Shown piece after piece: positions 8,916-17,017 of a DNA stretch of 64,000 nt. The stretch comes from Sphingomonas oleivorans. Its GTDB lineage: Bacteria; Pseudomonadota; Alphaproteobacteria; Sphingomonadales; Sphingomonadaceae. A program made the position numbers and the translations under genes. The notes below the pieces were generated by a model, which saw only the letters and a program-made list of their open reading frames with translations, ran no database searches and was not told where the DNA came from. The first letter of the stretch is position 1; each line of letters begins with the position of its first letter. The stretch is taken from assembly GCF_003050615.1 (NCBI RefSeq), contig NZ_NWBU01000006.1, forward strand, positions 1-64,000. The letters are read 5' to 3'.

Positions 8916-10370
8916 GTGCAAATAAGCTTTCGTTCGCGCGTAAAGTCCGGCCTGATCTGGTCGATGGTCGAAAGCTGGTGCACGCAGCTTCTCCAGTTCG
9001 TCGTGTTCATGATCCTGGCGCATCATCTCGATGCGCGCGCTCTGGGGCTGGTGGCGGTGGCGCTGCTCGTCGGACAGCTCTTCCAGGGCACGTTGCTGGC
9101 GGGAATAAGCACGCCGCTGGTCCGGGCTTCGGAGAATGATCAGCAGCTCGACGATACGGGATTCGTTCTGGCGGCCGCATCGGGCGTGGCGATGGTGCTG
9201 CTCGTCTCGCTGCTCGCGCGCTGGATCGAGCAGCTCTATGCGATGCCGGGCCTGTCCTGGGTGCTGATCGCACTCACCGCGGCGAACCTGCTGACGAGCC
9301 TCAATATCGTTCATCAGGCCTGGCTGACCCGCAATTTCCAGATGCGGCCACTTGCGCTGCGCTCGGCGGTGGCAACGGCCGCGGGCGGCGGCGTCGGCAT
9401 CGTCATGGCCATACGAGGCCATGGCGTGACGGCGCTGGTGGCGCAGAATATCGTGGCCGCGCTTGCCGGCACGGCAATACTGTGGCTGTCCAGCCCGTGG
9501 CGGCCAAGCTGGCAATTCTCGCGGGAAAAGGCGCGGTATATCCTGCGTTATGGCAAACATCTCAGCCTCACCGGCATTACGAATTTCTTCAACACGAGTT
9601 CCGATGTCCTCGTCGTCGGCTATGTGCTGGGGCCGGCCGCGACCGGCATCTACACCGTCGGCAAGCGGACGTTGCTCGCGTCCAACATGCTGTTGTCCAA
9701 CGCTCTTTCGCGCATATCCCTGCCCATCTTCTCGCAGTTGCGCAAAGATCCCGAACGGATGGCCCGCGCCTTCTTGCGGCTCGTTTCGGCTACGTCCGTG
9801 GTCACGCTGCCGGCCTTTGTCGGGCTTGCTTTGGTGGCGCCCGAATTCATTCGCATCTTTTTCGGCGATAATTGGGGGCAGGCGGTGGGCGTCATGCAGG
9901 CGCTCAGCCTGTTCGGCGCGCTCCAGGCGCTCGGCCTGTTCAACCAGGCCGTCGCGCTCGCGATGGACAAGCCGCAATGGCAGACGGCGCTGACGCTCCT
10001 CTATGCGATCGTGAATGTGCTGACCTTCTTCACGGCGGCGCAATATGGCGTGATCGCCGTCGCCATCGCCTTCACGCTGCGCGCCTATCTGCTCTATCCG
10101 CTGTCCGTGCTGATGGTGGTGAAGCTGACGCCGGTCCGCTGGATCGATTATCTGAAGGCGGTCGGCATCCCGGCGGGCGGCGCATTCGCCATGGCCGCCA
10201 TCACGCTGCTCGTGCGCCAGCAGCTGGACGGCCTCGCGCCGCTGCCGATGATGATCGCGACCGTCATCGTGGGCGCGGCGAGCTATGCCATGCTGATGCT
10301 GCTGTTCGGGCGATCGCGGCTGGCGGACATGCGCGTGATGCTCTTCTCGCGGGAGAAGCCGGCCGCCTGA
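8916..10370 (+). CDS. Wzx/GumJ-like lipid-linked oligosaccharide flippase
   Basis: A 484-residue polytopic inner-membrane protein of the MOP/polysaccharide synthase family that moves the undecaprenyl-linked repeat unit to the periplasm. It has about 12-14 hydrophobic segments. The N-terminal VKSGLIWSMVESWCTQLLQFVVFMILAHHLD and the central YGKHLSLTGITNFFNTSSDVLVVGYVLGP and YTVGKR are characteristic. The start is GTG 8916, with GGGAG 10 bp upstream; an ATG at 8908 is in another frame and stops after five codons. It diverges from the GT2/pyruvyltransferase pair and converges with the GT4-GT26 fusion gene, leaving 23 bp between stops. Confidence 0.9.
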   Translation: MQISFRSRVKSGLIWSMVESWCTQLLQFVVFMILAHHLDARALGLVAVALLVGQLFQGTLLAGISTPLVRASENDQQLDDTGFVLAAASGVAMVLLVSLLARWIEQLYAMPGLSWVLIALTAANLLTSLNIVHQAWLTRNFQMRPLALRSAVATAAGGGVGIVMAIRGHGVTALVAQNIVAALAGTAILWLSSPWRPSWQFSREKARYILRYGKHLSLTGITNFFNTSSDVLVVGYVLGPAATGIYTVGKRTLLASNMLLSNALSRISLPIFSQLRKDPERMARAFLRLVSATSVVTLPAFVGLALVAPEFIRIFFGDNWGQAVGVMQALSLFGALQALGLFNQAVALAMDKPQWQTALTLLYAIVNVLTFFTAAQYGVIAVAIAFTLRAYLLYPLSVLMVVKLTPVRWIDYLKAVGIPAGGAFAMAAITLLVRQQLDGLAPLPMMIATVIVGAASYAMLMLLFGRSRLADMRVMLFSREKPAA

Positions 10371-10393
10371 CCTGAGGATCGGTCGGGATCCTT

Positions 10394-12280
10394 TCATGCC
10401 GATCCCCGGCTGCTCCGCTCGTCCCGCACGTCGAGGCTTTCGGCGAGGGCCATGCCGGCCACTCCCTGACGCGCCACCGCGAGCAGGAAGGCGAGATTGC
10501 CGGTCAGGTAGCGCCGCGCCATGCGCCGCGGCTCCAGCAGCAGCCGATAGGCCCATTCCATGCGCATCGCGCGGATCCATTCCGGCGCGCGCTTTACCGC
10601 TCCGGCCGTGAAATCGAGCAGCGCGCCGACGCACATCACGACGCTGCCGATGGTTTCGAGATGGTTCGCGGCCCAGATCTCCTGGCGCGGATGGCCCATG
10701 CCGACAAGCACCAGATCGGGCGCGGCGGCGCGGATCCGCCGGGCGACGGCGCCATCCTCCTGCGTGTCGAAGAAGCCATGCTGCGTGCCGACGATCCGCA
10801 CATTGGGATAGCAGCGCGCGAACACGTCCGCCGCGCGCTCGGCGATTCCGGGGGGGCTGCCGACCAGAAAGACGCGCAGCGTGCCTTCCACCTTCTCGAA
10901 GAGCGCGGGGATCAGATCCGTGCCGTTGAGATTGGCCGGGAACTTGCGGCCGTAGAGCCAGGCGCTCGCAATATCGAGGCCGAAGCCGTCGTTCAGCACC
11001 ATGGCCCTGCGCAGCGCATCGACCAGGCGCCTATCGGCGCGCGCGCTGTTCACCGTATGCGCATTGCAGAAGGCGACCATCAGCGGTTCGCGCCGATCGA
11101 GGCCCCGCCTGATACGCGACAGGGCGCTGTCCTGGCTGTGGACCTCGACCTCCACCGGCCCGATCCGCCGTACATCCGTGCCCAGCGTCCGACGATATAT
11201 TTTCTCGATATTGCTTGCGGCGGCGCTCCAGGCGAATGGCCGCACGACCGCCGCGGGATCGATCCGCGTTCGCCCTTCATCCTGGAACTGCCGCAATTCG
11301 CGCAGGAAGGGCGGGAGGCTTCGATCGGGATCGCGAAAATCAGCGAGCGTTCCGAAGCCCAGCCTTTCCTGCGTACGGCGGAAGGCCGGTATGTCGCTGA
11401 GCACAGGATAGAGACCCGCGGCGACCGCCTCGACCGCAGCCAGGCCGAAACCTTCATAGGAGGAGGCCGAGGCATAGACATTGCTGCGCGCGATGAGGCG
11501 CGCGAGCTGCGCGTCGTCGGGTGTCTCATGGAGTTCGATGGCGGAGGCCGTTCCGGTCTGCTCCACCAGCTGCCTTATCTCGCCGAAGGAGAGGCCCATC
11601 GGCTTGCCCGCGATGATGAGGCGCCAGCCAGGCTCCCTCTCGCGAAGGCGGGAGAACCATCGGATGAGCGTCAATATCTCCTTATTGGGCGCGATCCGGC
11701 CGAAATAGATCATCGTCCGGCCGGTCGGCGCGCCGAGCCCGGCGAATTTTTCCGTGTCCACGCCATTTTCGATCGCCACGACCTTGCCGCTGCAGATCGG
11801 CTCGAACATGTCCCGGTCCTGCAGGCTGGAGGCGATGACGCCGCGGAAGCCCTTCAGCGACATGCGCGTGACGCTCTGGAAATAGATGCTCTTCAGCGAG
11901 CGGGCGAAGCCGGTGTGGAAGAAGCCGCCATGCGTCGAAAGGATCAGGGGCTTGCGATGAAGAAGCCGGGTCAGCGACAGGAAATCGACGAAAAAGTCGA
12001 CGCCATGGACGTGGACGACATCGCTGGGCGCGATATGCCGCAGGATCGATGGCGCGACGGGATAGCGCTTCGACCCGAAAAAGGGGATGCGGACAACGTC
12101 CACGCCCTCCAGCCTTTCTCGCTCCGACAGAAGTTTGCCGTCACCGTTGAAGATGCGGTTGAGCGTGATGACGCGGACATCATGCCCCGCGCGTCGCTGC
12201 TGCTGCGCGAGGGAGGCAAGGAAATTCTCCAGGCCGCCAACGCCTGGCGCATATTGGCGACAGATGTGGGCGATCTGCAT
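10394..12280 (-). CDS. Fused GT4-GT26 glycosyltransferase (GumH-like plus GumM-like)
   Basis: A 628-residue protein with two complete glycosyltransferase domains. Residues about 1-370 are a GT4 domain (QYAPGVGGLENFL, VHVHGVDFF, LSTHGGFFH, YFGRIAPNKEI, ASASSYEGFGLAAVEAVAAG), as in GumH/AceC mannosyltransferases. Residues about 385-600 are a WecG/TagA/CpsF (GT26) domain: FCNAHTVNSARAD, LNDGFGLDIASAW, NLNGTDLIPALFE, FLVGSPPG, GMGHPRQEIWA, as in GumM. In xanthan these catalyse consecutive steps: GumM adds the second glucose, then GumH adds the first mannose. The fusion could channel the intermediate, although the domain order is the reverse of the reaction order. No frameshift or internal stop lies between the domains. 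Confidence 0.92.
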   Translation of the reverse strand: MQIAHICRQYAPGVGGLENFLASLAQQQRRAGHDVRVITLNRIFNGDGKLLSERERLEGVDVVRIPFFGSKRYPVAPSILRHIAPSDVVHVHGVDFFVDFLSLTRLLHRKPLILSTHGGFFHTGFARSLKSIYFQSVTRMSLKGFRGVIASSLQDRDMFEPICSGKVVAIENGVDTEKFAGLGAPTGRTMIYFGRIAPNKEILTLIRWFSRLREREPGWRLIIAGKPMGLSFGEIRQLVEQTGTASAIELHETPDDAQLARLIARSNVYASASSYEGFGLAAVEAVAAGLYPVLSDIPAFRRTQERLGFGTLADFRDPDRSLPPFLRELRQFQDEGRTRIDPAAVVRPFAWSAAASNIEKIYRRTLGTDVRRIGPVEVEVHSQDSALSRIRRGLDRREPLMVAFCNAHTVNSARADRRLVDALRRAMVLNDGFGLDIASAWLYGRKFPANLNGTDLIPALFEKVEGTLRVFLVGSPPGIAERAADVFARCYPNVRIVGTQHGFFDTQEDGAVARRIRAAAPDLVLVGMGHPRQEIWAANHLETIGSVVMCVGALLDFTAGAVKRAPEWIRAMRMEWAYRLLLEPRRMARRYLTGNLAFLLAVARQGVAGMALAESLDVRDERSSRGSA

Positions 12281-12352
12281 ATGAGCGCTGCCTCCTTAAG
12301 CCATGACCAGCACTTGCCCTGCCGCATGGAGTCGCAGGGGTGCCTGGATTTG

Positions 12353-12385
12353 GAATTTTAAAATCGCGCACAGGATGCGCGGAAA
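12353..12385 (-). terminator. Possible intrinsic terminator after the gumB-gumC-like operon
   Basis: Read on the minus strand, a 6-bp perfect stem (arms 12365-12370 and 12376-12381, loop of 5) is followed by ATTTTAAAATT. It lies about 80 bp past the stop of the BY-kinase-like gene. The stem is short and the T-run brief, so this is tentative; it could equally be a site upstream of the fusion gene, which starts at 12280. Confidence 0.4.
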
Positions 12386-12459
12386 TTTAGTAATTATCTT
12401 ATCGGGGCGAAATATCCGCCAAAGCGAGGCCTGTGGCGACTTATTGTCGTCTTTTGAGT

Positions 12460-13353
12460 CTAGTCTATGATTATCGATCCAAGAATTATCGTTCCGCTGG
12501 ACGATATGCTGCAGGCGAGCTTCTTCATGTCGTCCAGGGAAGAGCGGTCCTGACGCACGGCGATCAGGGCGGCATCGGCACCATCGAAGCTGATCATGCT
12601 TCCATTGCTCTGACTGGCATCGATCAGCAGGACGTCGAACCCCTCCGAAAGCAGCCGCAAGCGAACGAAAAGCCGCTTGCTGTCGAACAGTTCGGTCGTG
12701 TTGGGCACGGCGGGCCCCGCCGTGATGAGCGAGAGCCCGCGGACGGCGCTGGGCTGGATCATGCCGCGATGATCGCCATCCACCGAAAGCATGGACGAAA
12801 CGCCGCTCCGGTTGGAAAGGCGGAAGAGGTTATGCTGCACCGGCTGATCGATGTTGGTATCGACCAGAAGGGTGCGATATCCAGCCTGGGCACAGGCCAC
12901 GCCGAGATTGGCGCTCAATATCGCCGTCTCCGCCGCCGCATCCACTCCGACGAGCGCGATGCTCTTCGGCAGGGATCCGTCCGCGCGGCGGCTTGCGGAG
13001 ATCATCGCGCGCAGCGACCGCGCTTCGCGCGACAGCGGATCCGACGGATTGAATGCGGCGACCACCAGCGGATCGACGCTGCCATCGCCCGCGGGAAGGA
13101 CCTGGAAGCGCTGCTGCTGCTCCAGCGCGCGCCGCACCCGTTCGAGGTTGGTGAAGCCCAGGCTGATCGCAGCCTGGCCGAACAGCTCGCCATTGCTCTG
13201 GGCCTGCCGGGCGAGCACTGCTGCGACCTGGCTTTCGTTGAGCGCGCCCATTTCCAGAAGGATCGCGCCTATTTTCGGCCGCCCGGTTCCATAGCGGATT
13301 TCCGCCGCGGCAAAGCCGGTAGCGACGTCGCTTTCGCTGGACCGCAATCTCAT
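12460..13353 (-). CDS. BY-kinase/CpsD-like ATPase with degenerate Walker A
   Basis: A 297-residue protein. Residues about 25-85 form a small helical domain (IGAILLEMGALNESQVAAVLARQ) like the N-terminal module of GspE/PilB-type ATPases. Residues 125-297 have the ParA/CpsD fold. The usual Walker A lysine motif is missing: the loop at about 135-148 reads GVDAAAETAIL with no GK(S/T). Walker A' (TLLVDTNID) and Walker B-like (FDVLLIDAS) strands remain. There is no tyrosine-rich tail. The normal role of the family is to control chain length with the GumC-like partner; this copy probably cannot phosphorylate and may be a scaffold. ATG 13353 overlaps the partner's stop (ATGA). Confidence 0.8.
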   Translation of the reverse strand: MRLRSSESDVATGFAAAEIRYGTGRPKIGAILLEMGALNESQVAAVLARQAQSNGELFGQAAISLGFTNLERVRRALEQQQRFQVLPAGDGSVDPLVVAAFNPSDPLSREARSLRAMISASRRADGSLPKSIALVGVDAAAETAILSANLGVACAQAGYRTLLVDTNIDQPVQHNLFRLSNRSGVSSMLSVDGDHRGMIQPSAVRGLSLITAGPAVPNTTELFDSKRLFVRLRLLSEGFDVLLIDASQSNGSMISFDGADAALIAVRQDRSSLDDMKKLACSISSSGTIILGSIIID

Positions 13354-14723
13354 CGCGACGTCCCTCCTTCCAGCAAGGGCATGATTCCGGAACGGCTGAA
13401 GCTGATCCGGCTGAGCACGGGCACGCCGCTGATCTGCTCGACGCCGCTCCGGGTGCGGACGCGGGGCCGCAGCCATTCGAGCAATATCACCGCTGAAATG
13501 GCGAGCATGACGCCGAACACGATCGCCATGAACAGCCGCAGCGGAATATTCGGGCTGGCGGGCATCAGCGGTATGGCGGCCTTGTCGAGCTGCCGGACGT
13601 TCGTTCGCGGAAGCGAGCTCTGCAGCCGCATCGTGCTGAGCCTTTCCGTGACGGAATCATAGGCGGCGCGTGCCGATGTGACGTCGCGTTCCAGCACCTC
13701 CAGCTTGCTGCGGTCGGCGGCGAGGCCGAGCATGCGTGCGCGCTGCGCGTTCAGGAGGCTGCGGATCTGGGCCTCGCGCGAGGATGCGGCCGTGCTCGCG
13801 ACGTGCAGAGAGTTCGAGGTCGTTCCGATTTCGCTGGCCAGTTTCGAGCGCAGCTCGGCGAGTTCCGCGGTCGCGGCCTGCATTTCGGGATGGTTGGGGC
13901 CGAATTCGGTGCGCATCTGGCTGAGCTGGGCGGACTTGGCGGCGATCTGGGAACGCAGCCCCTGCACGACGCCGCTGGATTGAACATCCGTCGATTGCGC
14001 GGCGCTGGAGGAGGCGCGCGCCCGCGCCTCCGCCGAGATCGCCTCCGCGCCGGAAAGCTGCGAGGAGAGCTCGCCGAGCCGCGTGCTTTCGGCGTCGATC
14101 GATCCGGTCGAAATTATGCCGCGTTCACGCTGGAAATCCGCAAGCGCCTGCTGTGCGCCCTCCAGCTTGTTCCGTACCTCCCGGGTGCGTTCCTCGAACC
14201 ATTTCGTATAGGCTTTGGCCGGGTCCGTGCTCATCATGAGCCGCGTATTGACGTAATTGGCGGCGAAGGAGTTTGCGAGCCTGGCCGCTTCTTCCGGATC
14301 CTGCGACTTGTAATTGACCTGGACGACGTTGGTCGCACGATCGACGACCACCTCCAGATTGCCGAGCAATCCGCGCCCCAGCCAGCCCTCCACGGTGCCC
14401 GTGCCGCCGGTTGCGGAACGCCAGTTGGCGACGACACCCGGCTTTTGGGCGAGCTTCTGTTCGGCAGCGACTTCGCCCGCCAGCGCTTCGCTGCGGATGA
14501 TGTCCGCCTCCGTGCCGAGCGCCGTGGCCGCCGTGGCCGTCGTCGCCGCCGGCGCCTCGACCGGATTGGGCGCGCGATCGTCGAACAGCAGGGATGCCGT
14601 CGCCACATAGCTGCGCGGCGTCATCGCGATCCAGACGATCGTCAGGCCGAGGACCATCAGGAGGATGGCGAACTGCAATTTCCATCGGACGCGCAAGGCG
14701 CGCAGCATATCCGATATGATCAT
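13350..14723 (-). CDS. GumC/Wzz-type polysaccharide co-polymerase
   Basis: A 457-residue inner-membrane chain-length protein. A first membrane span lies at about residues 18-36, followed by the Wzz signature YVATASLLFDD and a large periplasmic region rich in coiled coil (residues about 160-370). A second span lies at about 408-430 (FMAIVFGVMLAISAVILLEWL) with the PCP-typical proline-rich lead-in MPASPNIPL. The cytoplasmic tail is short and has no kinase domain; the separate downstream gene supplies that half. Both ends overlap neighbours by ATGA, the AAA ATPase upstream and the CpsD-like protein downstream. It would connect the polymerase with the outer-membrane GumB-like pore. Confidence 0.88.
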   Translation of the reverse strand: MIISDMLRALRVRWKLQFAILLMVLGLTIVWIAMTPRSYVATASLLFDDRAPNPVEAPAATTATAATALGTEADIIRSEALAGEVAAEQKLAQKPGVVANWRSATGGTGTVEGWLGRGLLGNLEVVVDRATNVVQVNYKSQDPEEAARLANSFAANYVNTRLMMSTDPAKAYTKWFEERTREVRNKLEGAQQALADFQRERGIISTGSIDAESTRLGELSSQLSGAEAISAEARARASSSAAQSTDVQSSGVVQGLRSQIAAKSAQLSQMRTEFGPNHPEMQAATAELAELRSKLASEIGTTSNSLHVASTAASSREAQIRSLLNAQRARMLGLAADRSKLEVLERDVTSARAAYDSVTERLSTMRLQSSLPRTNVRQLDKAAIPLMPASPNIPLRLFMAIVFGVMLAISAVILLEWLRPRVRTRSGVEQISGVPVLSRISFSRSGIMPLLEGGTSR

Positions 14724-16207
14724 GCGACGGCGCCTCCCATCCGGGGCCCTTGATGCGGTCGCGACAGGGCAAGCGGGCGCGTCGCTTCGGGGCGGGATTG
14801 CAGCGCGGCATCCGCTTCCGCCAGCAGCACCAGCAGGAATTGAGGCGCGATGCTGTCCTTGAACGTCAGCCGTCCTTCCTCGCCTCCATCGGGCATCAGG
14901 GCATCGGCGAGCAGATGAAGCGCATCGCCGGCAGCCTCGCCAGCCTGCCGTTCGAGCCGAGCGATGTCGATGGCATCCTCCTGCGCCGCCATGCGCGCCA
15001 CGGCGGCAAGCGCATCGCGGACGGGCTGGTCCGCGCGGACGAGCCGAATGAAGAGGCTGTGATCCTCTTCATTCAGCCGCGCCCAATTGTCGGTCGCGTC
15101 CAATATGCCCGCGATCGCTATCGTCGCGTCGACGCCTTGGGCATCGCTTTTGACCGCTTTCAGGCCGGCATAGTTGCAGAACAGGCGGATATGATAGGGC
15201 GATCCGCAGGACAGGCTGGAAATCAGGCTACGGCTGTCTTCATCGAAGGCAAGGCCGCAGCTCTGTGCGCCCTGGTCGATCAGCGTCCGCACATCCTCCG
15301 CAGCGATCCGCCCGATCGGGATGGCGGAAAGATGCCGCCGTAGCGAGGGATGGCAGCTTATGACGTCCGTCACGCTGCGGGCGATGCCGACGATGGCGAG
15401 CTGAACCGGAACCAGCGCGTCCGACAGCAGCTTCATGAAGGTCGCGACCTCGGACTGCACGGCCCTGTTGGTGACGCGATCGAACTCGTCGAGGATGAGG
15501 ATCAGCTGGCAATCGTGCAGGCGCGAGAGCAGCTGAACCAGGGCGCGGGGGCCGAAATCCTCCTCGAGCGCGGCGACCTCGTCTTGAAACGCCTGTTCCT
15601 CGCCCATCGGCACGCAGCTCGGCGGGATGAATTTGAGATAGGGCCTGAGAAGCTCGGCAAAGCTCGATCGCTCTTCGCAGGCCATATAGACCATCACGGC
15701 GCCGCACTGGTCCGCATAGTCCGAAAAGACCCGCACCAGCGACGTCTTGCCGGATCCACGCGCACCGTGGATCACGGCATGATGATCGCGATCGAGGACG
15801 GCATCGAACAGCAGCTCGAGCTTGTCGTCGCGGCCATGGAGATCCTTGCGCCGATCGACCGGCCGCGTTGCGTTGAACGCGCTGAGCACGGCGCTCCGGC
15901 GCGGATCTGCGGCCGTGCCGGGCTTGGGCAGGGGAGGGGGAATGGCGGTTCCATTTTGCCCCGCGGCAGAAACGGGCGGCATGGCGGGGCTCTCGCGAAC
16001 CGAAGACTCTCCGTGCCATTGCGGAATGCGAACCGGATCGGGCCGGTCGCCTTCCAGCCATCGAAACATTTGTCCAAATATTTCCGGAATCCGCGCCAAT
16101 GATCGCTCCTCGGAAAACATATGTACGTAGTTTCCGACTGTTATGCCGAAATGCACAAGCATTTGGCGGCGGAGTGGTGCCAAGGCGCGATCAAAATAAC
16201 TTCTCAT
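14720..16207 (-). CDS. ExeA-type AAA ATPase in EPS operon
   Basis: A 495-residue P-loop ATPase. Walker A is GARGSGKT at residues 148-155 and Walker B is LILILDEFD at about 235-243. A sensor-like IVGIARSV follows, then a winged C-terminal region. The first 110 residues are a proline-rich linker without a clear domain. The AAA module resembles ExeA/ORC-like ATPases that help assemble secretion machinery. It sits between the gumB-like and gumC-like genes, overlaps the former by 17 nt and couples to the latter by ATGA, so it probably assists assembly or control of the export complex. No membrane span is evident. The exact start is uncertain; Met16 or Met30 are alternatives. Confidence 0.82.
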   Translation of the reverse strand: MRSYFDRALAPLRRQMLVHFGITVGNYVHMFSEERSLARIPEIFGQMFRWLEGDRPDPVRIPQWHGESSVRESPAMPPVSAAGQNGTAIPPPLPKPGTAADPRRSAVLSAFNATRPVDRRKDLHGRDDKLELLFDAVLDRDHHAVIHGARGSGKTSLVRVFSDYADQCGAVMVYMACEERSSFAELLRPYLKFIPPSCVPMGEEQAFQDEVAALEEDFGPRALVQLLSRLHDCQLILILDEFDRVTNRAVQSEVATFMKLLSDALVPVQLAIVGIARSVTDVISCHPSLRRHLSAIPIGRIAAEDVRTLIDQGAQSCGLAFDEDSRSLISSLSCGSPYHIRLFCNYAGLKAVKSDAQGVDATIAIAGILDATDNWARLNEEDHSLFIRLVRADQPVRDALAAVARMAAQEDAIDIARLERQAGEAAGDALHLLADALMPDGGEEGRLTFKDSIAPQFLLVLLAEADAALQSRPEATRPLALSRPHQGPRMGGAVA

Positions 16208-16985
16208 TGACGCGCAGCACGTCGTTTGCCTGTACTTCGCTTTCCAGATCCACCCGCTTGATCTTCTTTCCTTCTCGATAGAGCGTTACCTTATGTTCGG
16301 TTCCGCCCAGAGTCGGGCCGCCGGCCTGCGCCAGCGCCTGGCGGAGCGTCATCTTCGATCGGATCGCGAAATTGCCCGGCGATTTCACCTGGCCATAGAC
16401 GAAGAACTGCCTGGCGGGCGGAACGAACAGCGTATCGCCCGGCCGGAGGGCCAGGCCGCTGCCGCCGTCGCCCGACAGATCGGCCAGGGGAATGGTCCGT
16501 TCCGCCTCGCCCTGACGGCGGAGGAGGACATAGTCCGCCCCGTCGGCGCGCACGCCGCCGGCACGCGCAACCATCATCGCCACATTTTGCGGCCGATCGA
16601 GGGGGTAGACGCCGGGGCTCTGCAGATTGCCGAAGATCGTCACGGCATTGCTGATGAAGCTGGTGACTTCGACATTCACCACGGGATTGACCAGATAGCC
16701 GCCCGCTTCCAGCTTCTGGCCGATCGCGCTCGCCAATTGGCTGGGAGTCTGATCGATCGCCTTGATCGCGCCGATATAGGGAAGGATGACGGTGCCATCC
16801 TCCTTGATCCGGGTCTTCACGTCGAGCGGTTGCCGTCCGAATAGGGAGACCTGGATCTCGTCATTGATGCCGAGCATGTAGCCGACGGGTCCCGCCGATG
16901 CGGGCGCTTGCGTAGCGGCCATGGCCGATTGCACCATCAGGCCGGGCATCGCCAGCGCCGCCGCAAGCCGCATGAGAGCCTTCAT
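16191..16985 (-). CDS. gumB: GumB/Wza-type outer-membrane polysaccharide export protein
   Basis: A 264-residue OPX-family protein. A signal peptide (residues 1-23, ending AMA) has no lipobox cysteine, so the protein is not a typical lipoprotein. The Poly_export domain follows (YMLGINDEIQVSLFG, then IKEDGTVILPYIGAIKA). SLBB-type repeats (AVTIFGNLQSPGVYPL and FFVYGQVKSPGNFAI) make up the rest. It is shorter than E. coli Wza and near the size of GumB. It would form the periplasmic/outer-membrane exit channel with the GumC-like partner. It is preceded by the barrel protein gene (32 bp gap) and overlaps the AAA ATPase gene. Confidence 0.9.
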   Translation of the reverse strand: MKALMRLAAALAMPGLMVQSAMAATQAPASAGPVGYMLGINDEIQVSLFGRQPLDVKTRIKEDGTVILPYIGAIKAIDQTPSQLASAIGQKLEAGGYLVNPVVNVEVTSFISNAVTIFGNLQSPGVYPLDRPQNVAMMVARAGGVRADGADYVLLRRQGEAERTIPLADLSGDGGSGLALRPGDTLFVPPARQFFVYGQVKSPGNFAIRSKMTLRQALAQAGGPTLGGTEHKVTLYREGKKIKRVDLESEVQANDVLRVNEKLF

Positions 16986-17017
16986 CCTTCATTCTCCTTG
17001 TACGTCAAAGGCGTGCG

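Noticed and set aside
8808-10634. Extension of the minus-strand GT2 frame to 10634
   Set aside because: The upstream part is antisense to the flippase gene; a ribosome site and family start fix ATG 8807.
10661-12361. 566-codon plus-strand open frame
   Set aside because: Antisense to the GT4-GT26 fusion, with no domain pattern.
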